This document shows positions 53,001 through 58,080 of a stretch of DNA of 58,080 bases, in pieces. The notes beneath the pieces are model-generated. The model saw nothing but the letters and a program-made list of their open reading frames with translations, did not search any database and had not been told where the DNA came from. The position numbers were made by a program, and so were the translations under genes. Origin of the DNA: DASZMX01 sp035551475 (GTDB taxonomy: Bacteria > Verrucomicrobiota > Verrucomicrobiia > Limisphaerales > Palsa-1400); contig DASZMX010000089.1 in assembly GCA_035551475.1 (NCBI GenBank), positions 1 through 58,080 of the forward strand. The letters are read 5' to 3'. Each line of letters begins with the position of its first letter. The stretch's first letter is position 1.

Positions 53001-54024
53001 TTTTGGCGATGGCGAGCCCGATATTGTCTTGCGTGAGCCCTTGGATGACCCCGCCCAAAGTGGCATCCGCCGAACCCCAGATGAATTCGTCTCCGTCGAA
53101 TGCGGGCAAATAAGTGCGCGGGCTGTGGGAGCCGTCAAAGAAGGGTTGCAGGTTGATGGTATAGCGCGAATCGGTTGTGAGCAACACCGGGCCATTGAGC
53201 GCCGCGCGGAGATTCAGAAGAACCGTGCGGAATTGAGATTCCTCGGCCATTTCGTTGGCCCCGAGATTGAAGAGGCGCCGGACGCCCGGCGAACGGGCGC
53301 GGATAAAATCGGAGGCATTGATGTAGCAGGCGATGGCATTGGTGAAGGCGGCGCGGCTGGCGGCGAGGTCGGCGGGCGTGGCGAACGTGAACGCCTTGGG
53401 ATACTTCTGCAAAATCGATTCCAGCGTGCCGCCGTGATTGATAATCGTGGTGATGTCGGAAATGGAGGCATTCAGATTCAGCGAGCCGACTTCGTAGAGG
53501 AACGCCCTCCAGCCGGAGAGAATGGCGCGGCTCATCTGGATGTCGCCCCAATCCAGGGTCACATCGGACAGATGCGTTTCGGCGCTGGTCAAATTGATCA
53601 AGGCGCTGGAATCGGTGATTTGCGCCAGATTGGCTTCGGCGGCGGCCAGCGTGGGAATGGCGGTTCCATGCAGCGCCGTCGTGAGAGCGGTGACGTTGCC
53701 GGTGGGCCCTTTCTTCGGCAGTTTGGCAGTCCAATCAAAGATGTTTCGTCCGCTGGGGCTGACCCCGATGGAGTTTAAGAAAGTGGCGGCGCCCGCCTGG
53801 GCCGGAATCCCGCCGAGGCGGCTGAACGCGCAAAGTGTATTGGCCTCCGCGTCGTTGGGCTTCAGCGCACAGGCCGCGGCAAAACTCGTAGTGGCGACGG
53901 TGAAATTGGTCGCTGCCAGCGCGCTTTCGCCTGCGGCCAGGCTGGAGCTAAACGACGCCTGGGCCGAGCCAGCCGACAAGACAGCTGTCAACAGCAACGA
54001 TTGCAGGGCAAGGTGGGGTTTCAT
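50041..54024 (-). CDS. Giant secreted GloVer-repeat / Ig-like protein, third type
   Basis: From ATG 54024 the product is 1327 residues; the frame is open further upstream, but that part overlaps the next gene and looks non-coding. A signal peptide (LQSLLLTAVLSAGSAQA) is followed by a helical, TPR-like region (about 25-340). Then come at least five GloVer repeats (about 370-700; 'LYGTTVSGGEFGAGALFEI', 'FYGTTQTGGAYGYGTVYRI'), an Ig-like domain ('VTYQWTKNGQPLADG', 'NDAGSYALVISG'), an Ig/FN3-like module with 'GTNVVTVLATDYSGNISA', a Bacterial-repeat-type domain ('NSWFVNWTGTF'), and a C-terminal beta region. It differs from the two paralogues on the left by its helical N-terminus. Function is unknown. 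Confidence 0.88.
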   Translation of the reverse strand: MKPHLALQSLLLTAVLSAGSAQASFSSSLAAGESALAATNFTVATTSFAAACALKPNDAEANTLCAFSRLGGIPAQAGAATFLNSIGVSPSGRNIFDWTAKLPKKGPTGNVTALTTALHGTAIPTLAAAEANLAQITDSSALINLTSAETHLSDVTLDWGDIQMSRAILSGWRAFLYEVGSLNLNASISDITTIINHGGTLESILQKYPKAFTFATPADLAASRAAFTNAIACYINASDFIRARSPGVRRLFNLGANEMAEESQFRTVLLNLRAALNGPVLLTTDSRYTINLQPFFDGSHSPRTYLPAFDGDEFIWGSADATLGGVIQGLTQDNIGLAIAKKFKIRAELQTPGVTITPVHSFPDADALSLLATRDGSVYVVQPGGLNGTGDIEKISLGGKLTPVHAFGPFYPDTPNDGAYPNPLIQDPGPDGRLYGTTVSGGEFGAGALFEIVGGSTFQSVYSFSDGYPLGAPTIGTDGLFYGILEFGSLGAGAIFQVSRITQSMQVLHSFNGVDGANPNGGLVETAPGVFYGTTQTGGAYGYGTVYRITSAGAFQTVYSFTGGSDGGGPTGLALGSDGFLYGATQGQFYDNYNYNFLVVGQGTLFKVTTAGNLTTLYSFSDNQNGSLPAFAPALAAPSTLYEVTSSGGPNKNGALIRLGADGKVMPLAWPNQYDGNYLLNAPLTAAPDGSVYFTDQRKSDHGLTIYHVTFAAPRIVTQPPAKISALAGATVSIGVNVGGVTYQWTKNGQPLADGPTLSGSANKTLTLGPLTANDAGSYALVISGLNGSITSAVSVLTIKPDTIKPTVTFSTATTAGMAGLATDNAGVMAVNFSISNYSGLATLVVADVGGRGGPPLPPLPATQRLTVRNSALSAAATGLAALGAGSTSRTWTISPGVLAPGTNVVTVLATDYSGNISASVTRAIFVPVTAPIDITQTGSPAGGALLGPTNHQLLNIGQAYTITAKPDSNSWFVNWTGTFQPAGPSTNTTLRFFMENGATITANFTSNLFRGMAGTYNGLFRENPIRAESSGQLSSFKVSDSGVFSGKLIFQGNSYPIAGSFPASGAEVNNVVGKFGASKLIVNHLQLGYNESPRRLAATVSMPGASWTAALDAFLATATAPNFPSEFTALLLPSPDQTPSGNGYLLITNHAGLFTITGQLADGTSVNQTTPLSEGFFLPLYASLYNKTGVFIGWLDSDGGVLLTNAQPMAWIKKPAKSGAYAAGFTNSPALQGSAWKNEAPALFAPNPLNLQIAGGQNFTLQAGPSGVLTNLSGGSFTGSMALKSGLVTFKFGPHATNSFGVFLQSQQIGGGFFLAPAGGGAWTMP

Positions 54025-54044
54025 AGGTTGGGAGGAACGCGGAT

Positions 54045-54620
54045 TCAGGGAGCGAGCGCGAGCAGCGCGGTCGGGGATTCGATTTGGCCAAGGCGCGGTC
54101 CCGCGAGCCACAGGGTCGCTTGCGCGCAACGGGTTTCGTTTGTGCCGGCGCAGATATGCACCTGGCCGGAGACGATCCAATGATTGTCAGAAATTTCCAC
54201 CCGGTCGGCGGCGAGGCGCGGCGTGGCTTCTCCGGTTACGTCAATACGGGCGTGACGGAGCGCGACCGCTCTGGCGCCGGCTTTGAGCCAATGCTGAATG
54301 CGCGCCAGGCTGTTGGTTAACCCCTCGGCGTTCGGAATCTCAATTTCCACGCCGTCCAACACTTCGATCGGCAGGGCGCCGATGGAGAAAAAGCCTTTGC
54401 GTTGATATTCCACGCTGGTTTTTTCGACGTGGATTTTGGCGTAAAGGTCGCGGGACTCGGTGTAAAGAGGAATGATCGCGCGCTGGACCGAATAGCCGTT
54501 TGCCAAAAATTTCTCAAGGGTCTGCGCCGCAGCTTTTGGGGGCGTGGAAAGCGCGAGGCACCCGGCGACGAACATGGCGAAATGTCCGATGCGCGACACC
54601 CGGGCATTAAGCCCAGTCAA
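54045..54620 (-). CDS. Exported hypothetical protein upstream of the GloVer protein
   Basis: The 191-residue product (or 176 from ATG 54575) has a signal peptide (MFVAGCLALSTPPKAAAQ). The mature part has 'YSVQRAIIPLYTESRDLYAKI', 'SVEYQRKGFFSIGALPIEVL', 'IDVTGEATPRLAADRVEI' and two C-terminal cysteines (HICAGTNETRCAQ) that could form a disulfide. I do not recognise the family. It ends 20 nt before the GloVer gene and is probably its operon partner, perhaps helping it at the envelope. Confidence 0.72.
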   Translation of the reverse strand: MTGLNARVSRIGHFAMFVAGCLALSTPPKAAAQTLEKFLANGYSVQRAIIPLYTESRDLYAKIHVEKTSVEYQRKGFFSIGALPIEVLDGVEIEIPNAEGLTNSLARIQHWLKAGARAVALRHARIDVTGEATPRLAADRVEISDNHWIVSGQVHICAGTNETRCAQATLWLAGPRLGQIESPTALLALAP

Positions 54621-54651
54621 CCGAAAAATAGCAAGGCGAAACCACCCGCTC

Positions 54652-56067
54652 TTAATGTCCGAAAATCACCCGCCAGGCCGAGCGCAGGGAATCAGGCAGG
54701 CCATAAACGTCGAGCGCGGTGATGAGAATGGCGCTCGTCCAGCCTGCAATCAACAACAACGGCCCATTGCGCCATGCGCCCATGTGACGGCGCGAACTGG
54801 TGAACCAGAGCAGGGGAAACATCGCAAACGGCAGTTGCAACGCCAGCACGACTTGACTGAGCGTGAGGAGATCCGTGACCGAGCCGTCACCGCGGAAGCC
54901 GATGACGAAAATCGCCGGCAGAATCGCCAGCAGGCGCGTGATCAGTCGGCGCAGCCACGGGCGCATGCGCCAATTCATAAAGCCTTCCATGACAACCTGT
55001 CCGGCGAGCGTTCCGGTGATCGTGCTGCTTTGGCCGCTGGCCAGCAGGGCGACGCCAAAAAGCACGCTGCCCAAGGCCGTTCCGAGGAGCGGCGCCAATG
55101 TCAAGTAAGCGATGCGGATCCAGTCGGTGTCGCCATTGAACGGGACCACGCGGCCGCCGAGCAACGTGACATGGTCCTGGCCATAGAAAACCATCGCCGC
55201 CAAAACCATGATTGCGGCATTGACGAAAAATGCGATGCTCAGCGCGACCGCGGAATCAATGGTGTTGAAACGAATGGCGCGGCGGATCGACGCGTCATCG
55301 CGGTCGAAGCGGCGGCTTTGCACGAGCGCGGAATGCAGGTAAAGGTTGTGCGGCATCACCGTGGCCCCAATGATGCCGATGGCGATATAAATCATTCCGG
55401 CATGACGGAAATTAGGCGTGATCAGCGCCCGGCTGATTTCCAGGAAATGCGGCTGCGTGACGGGCAACACGAAAATTTCGATGGAGTAACAGACGGCAAT
55501 CGTCGCCACCAGCACCAGCACCACGGCCTCCAGCAAACGCACGTTGAAGCGCTGCAGCGAGATCAAAAGCAGCACATCGAATCCCGTGATGATCACCGCC
55601 CAGAGCAAGGGAATGTGAAACATCAGGTTCAGCGCGACCGCGCTGCCGAGCACTTCCGCGAGGTCGCAGGCGCCAATGGCGATTTCACAAAGGAGCCAGT
55701 TCGGCCAGCGCATCCAGGCCGGGAACCAATCGCGGCTGGCTTGCGCGAGATCCTTGCCGGCGGCCACGCCGAGCCGCGCGGAAATGATCTGCATGAAAAT
55801 CGCCATCAAACTCGCCACGCCCACCACCCAGAGCAGGCTGTATTTGAACTGCGCGCCGCCCTGCAAATCCGTGCCCCAATTGCCGGGATCCATGTAGCCC
55901 ACGCTCACCAAAAGCGCCGGGCCGAAGTAGGCGCGCCAATTGCGCCAAAAACCCGCCTGCGCCCGCGGGGTGGCCACGCTGCCGTGCATGCCTTCCAGCG
56001 ACGGATGGGCGGTCGGCAAAGCCGCTGCTCCTCCGCCGGGCGCGTCTGAACTGGGCGATTTTCGCAC
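54652..56067 (-). CDS. mntH: Nramp-family Mn2+/divalent metal transporter
   Basis: The 471-residue protein has 11-12 membrane helices and the Nramp metal site: 'GYMDPGNWGTD' in helix 1 (Asp and Asn ligands) and 'IGATVMPHNLYLHS' in helix 6 (Met ligand, His). It imports Mn2+ (or Fe2+) with protons. The start is the GTG at 56067; an ATG at 55989 is the other candidate. It is divergent from mntR, with a 10-bp palindrome in the shared promoter region, so Mn-dependent repression by MntR is very likely. Confidence 0.92.
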   Translation of the reverse strand: MRKSPSSDAPGGGAAALPTAHPSLEGMHGSVATPRAQAGFWRNWRAYFGPALLVSVGYMDPGNWGTDLQGGAQFKYSLLWVVGVASLMAIFMQIISARLGVAAGKDLAQASRDWFPAWMRWPNWLLCEIAIGACDLAEVLGSAVALNLMFHIPLLWAVIITGFDVLLLISLQRFNVRLLEAVVLVLVATIAVCYSIEIFVLPVTQPHFLEISRALITPNFRHAGMIYIAIGIIGATVMPHNLYLHSALVQSRRFDRDDASIRRAIRFNTIDSAVALSIAFFVNAAIMVLAAMVFYGQDHVTLLGGRVVPFNGDTDWIRIAYLTLAPLLGTALGSVLFGVALLASGQSSTITGTLAGQVVMEGFMNWRMRPWLRRLITRLLAILPAIFVIGFRGDGSVTDLLTLSQVVLALQLPFAMFPLLWFTSSRRHMGAWRNGPLLLIAGWTSAILITALDVYGLPDSLRSAWRVIFGH

Positions 56068-56087
56068 CCTTACTGGTTAGCGCCGGG

Positions 56088-56128
56088 AAGTTATTACGTC
56101 AAATGAAATGTTTTATGGGTAATAACTT
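56088..56128. promoter_or_regulatory. Long palindrome between mntH and mntR (candidate MntR operator)
   Basis: Perfect 10-bp arms AAGTTATTAC (56088-56097) and GTAATAACTT (56119-56128) are separated by 21 nt, placing the arm centres 31 bp apart, about three helical turns. It lies between the two divergent starts. MntR-type dimers usually bind a single shorter palindrome, so two dimers or a looped arrangement are possible. Confidence 0.68.
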
Positions 56129-56181
56129 TGTTGCGCGCTAAACACTGGCGTTGGCGGCGCCCTTTGGCTACGTTTAGGGAC

Positions 56182-56628
56182 GTGAAAGCAAAACGACGCC
56201 CGGCGCCGGAGCCCAGCCGCTCGGAATCCACCGAGGACCATCTCGAGCGCATCGAGGAATTGGTGCAGCGCAAGGGTTATGCGCGCGTGACTGACATCGC
56301 GGCATCGCTCGGCTTGAGCCGCTCGGCCGTGTCCAACATGGTGCGGCGCCTGGCGGCGCGGGGTTTTGTCAACTACGAGAAATACCGGGGCTTCACGCTG
56401 ACAGCGGAGGGCCGCGCCGTTGCCCAGCACATTAAGATTCGCCACGAAACCCTCACCGAACTTCTGCAACTGCTGGGTTTGGGCGCAGAGACCATCGAGG
56501 AGGAAGTGGAGATGATCGAACACCATTTGCGCCCGGAAACGCTGCGCGTTTTTGCCCGGCTGGTGCAGTTTTGGCGGGAGCATCCGGCGGAGCTGCGCGA
56601 GTTTCTGAAGGACGGCAAACGCAAATGA
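56182..56628 (+). CDS. mntR: DtxR/MntR-family manganese-responsive repressor
   Basis: The product is 148 residues from GTG 56182. A winged helix ('GYARVTDIAASLGLSRSAVS') and the dimerisation domain align with B. subtilis MntR, and all six Mn ligands are kept: Asp and Glu in 'TEDHLERIE' (D8, E11), His in 'IKIRHETL' (H77) and 'EVEMIEHHL' (E99, E102, H103). It should repress mntH when Mn2+ is plentiful. A TTG at 56128 is in frame but lies inside the palindrome, so the GTG start is preferred. The stop overlaps the bioD start (ATGA). Confidence 0.92.
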   Translation: MKAKRRPAPEPSRSESTEDHLERIEELVQRKGYARVTDIAASLGLSRSAVSNMVRRLAARGFVNYEKYRGFTLTAEGRAVAQHIKIRHETLTELLQLLGLGAETIEEEVEMIEHHLRPETLRVFARLVQFWREHPAELREFLKDGKRK

Positions 56629-57359
56629 AAAGCGGCCGCGCGCAGATCGTCTTCGTGACCGGCACAGGCACCGGCGTGGGGAAAACAGTCTTGACGACGC
56701 TGCTGCTGGCCCATCTGCGCGGGGCGGGCCGGCGCGCGCTGGCGCTCAAGCCCTTTTGCTCCGGCTCCCGGGCGGACGCCGCCGTGCTCTGGGCCCTGGA
56801 AAAGGAATGCCTGACGCTCGACGAGGTGAACCCATTTTACTTTTCAGCCGCGCTGGCTCCGCGCGCGGCTGTCAAAAATACGGATCGCCTTCCCTCCCTC
56901 CGGGCTACAGTCAAGCATATTGAAACGATGGCCCGGCGCTGCGAAATCTTGTTGATTGAAGGCTCGGGCGGATTGCTTGTGCCGCTGGGAGCCCATTACA
57001 CGGTGGCGGATCTCATTCAGGCCTTAAAATGCCCTGTGCTGGTGGCCAGCCGGAACGAATTGGGGACAATTAACCATACTTTATTGACTGTAAAACACCT
57101 GCAAACAGTTGGGGTGGAGAATATTACGGTGGCGCTGATGGGGCAGGAGCGTCCAGACCTCTCCAGTGAGACGAATTTGGAGATGTTAGACAATATGGCG
57201 CCGAGAATCCGCTTCTTGACGGTAAGTTTTTTGAGTCGCAACCCGTTGCGGCGCAACGCGCTAAAAAAACATGTAACTTTTTTGAAAAAAACCCTTGCGC
57301 AGATTTGTGATCAAGCTATTGTATCGCCCTCGCAGCGAAAGCGGCGGGGAAATGAGTGA
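56625..57359 (+). CDS. bioD: Dethiobiotin synthetase
   Basis: From ATG 56625 the product is 244 residues. It has the BioD P-loop 'VTGTGTGVGKTVLT' at about residues 10-23, 'LKPFCSGSR' (the KPxxxG substrate loop) and 'EGSGGLLVPLGAHYTVADL', typical of ATP-dependent dethiobiotin synthetases, which close the ureido ring in biotin synthesis. The ATG overlaps the mntR stop by 4 nt. No other bio gene is nearby. The P-loop and the 'KP' and 'EG(A/S)GG' motifs make the call firm, although some BioD-like proteins have other roles. Confidence 0.88.
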   Translation: MKSGRAQIVFVTGTGTGVGKTVLTTLLLAHLRGAGRRALALKPFCSGSRADAAVLWALEKECLTLDEVNPFYFSAALAPRAAVKNTDRLPSLRATVKHIETMARRCEILLIEGSGGLLVPLGAHYTVADLIQALKCPVLVASRNELGTINHTLLTVKHLQTVGVENITVALMGQERPDLSSETNLEMLDNMAPRIRFLTVSFLSRNPLRRNALKKHVTFLKKTLAQICDQAIVSPSQRKRRGNE

Positions 57360-57371
57360 AGACAAAACCGG

Positions 57372-57399
57372 TTGACACTCATCGTTAAGTAGATAGAAT
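57372..57399 (+). promoter_or_regulatory. rRNA operon promoter
   Basis: -35 TTGACA (57372-57377), a 16-bp spacer and -10 TAGAAT (57394-57399) are a near-consensus sigma-70 pair, 13 nt after the bioD stop and about 240 nt before the 16S gene. Confidence 0.85.
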
Positions 57400-57507
57400 G
57401 CTTAACGAATCTAGCAAGGTATCTGAGATGCCGAGTAAGAGAAAAATTCGGCGCTCAGGGATTTTTGTCCCCTAAATGGGGAAACGATTTCGGGTGGAGT
57501 CACCCAT

Positions 57508-57519
57508 TGCTCATTGAAA
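57508..57519 (+). promoter_or_regulatory. boxA-like antitermination element in rRNA leader
   Basis: TGCTCATTGAAA resembles the boxA core TGCTCTTTAA/GAA bound by NusB-S10 in rRNA leaders. Its place between the promoter and 16S fits. Confidence 0.55.
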
Positions 57520-57556
57520 GTTGAATTGTGCGAATAGTGAGAGCCCCTTCAAACCA

Positions 57557-57571
57557 CGCCAGTTAGTGGCG
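57557..57571 (+). other. Hairpin in rRNA leader
   Basis: Arms CGCCA and TGGCG with loop GTTAG. Weaker pairing (CAAA with TTTG and flanks) extends the stem outward. It may be part of the pre-rRNA processing structure. Confidence 0.45.
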
Positions 57572-57642
57572 CGATTTGGAGAGTTTTAATAATTGCAAAA
57601 TCAGTTCGATTAACCATCGAACAAGATTCAAGCTAACGTTTT

Positions 57643-58080
<438 letters not shown>

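Noticed and set aside
54544..56049. Plus-strand ORF of 501 codons
   Set aside because: Antisense of mntH; His/Arg/Gln-rich translation without any domain.

Overview
The window is chromosomal DNA from a member of the Verrucomicrobiota, probably an environmental lineage close to the Pedosphaera/Limisphaerales group. The best evidence is the 5' part of a 16S rRNA gene at the right end. It carries the 18-nt target of the Verrucomicrobia probe EUB338-III (57997-58014), with a T where most bacteria have an A. The many secreted proteins built from GloVer (TIGR03803-type), Ig-like and pre-peptidase-like domains fit this group, and a Kdo hydroxylase plus RND/outer-membrane efflux parts show a Gram-negative envelope. 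The finer placement is inference.

Left part (1-20163). Two very large paralogous secreted proteins (1-3523, cut by the window edge, and 6457-10698) lie in the same orientation around a small membrane protein, a TetR regulator and an ABC1/UbiB-type kinase. Next come a pseudo-receiver/HDOD protein, an operon of a GT39-like glycosyltransferase, a HAD phosphatase and a Xer-type recombinase, and an operon of two histidine kinases. The upstream kinase has a double beta-propeller sensor; the downstream one has PAS and receiver domains.

Efflux region (20291-29042). A thioredoxin-like gene is followed by a TetR regulator with an operator-like palindrome. A second copy of that palindrome lies before a small unknown gene that ends in a strong terminator. 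Then comes an RND efflux operon: a periplasmic adaptor, one polypeptide that joins the inner-membrane RND pump to a TolC/OprM-type outer-membrane factor through an internal signal-peptide-like segment, and an MFS transporter. This fusion is the most unusual thing in the window.

Middle (29044-41865). Here are a secreted Ig/PPC protein, a small lipoprotein with terminator, a PAS-PAS-kinase-receiver hybrid, a polar amino-acid ABC transporter made of a binding-protein/permease fusion plus ATPase, two stress-type envelope proteins (BON lipoprotein and glycine-zipper protein), and an operon of an RNB exoribonuclease, an aldehyde dehydrogenase and a glutamine-synthetase-like ligase. A PHP-family histidinol-phosphatase-like gene follows.

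Right part (41890-58080). A 1460-residue two-domain glycogen debranching enzyme is followed by a Kdo hydroxylase with a coupled exported protein, a Tat-exported serine hydrolase and a third giant GloVer/Ig protein with a small exported partner. A manganese module (mntH and divergent mntR around a long palindrome) has bioD translationally coupled to mntR. A canonical rRNA promoter, leader and 16S rRNA close the window. Gene density is high and four-base ATGA or TAATG junctions are common, so most same-strand neighbours probably form operons. No CRISPR array, insertion sequence, prophage or tRNA gene was seen.
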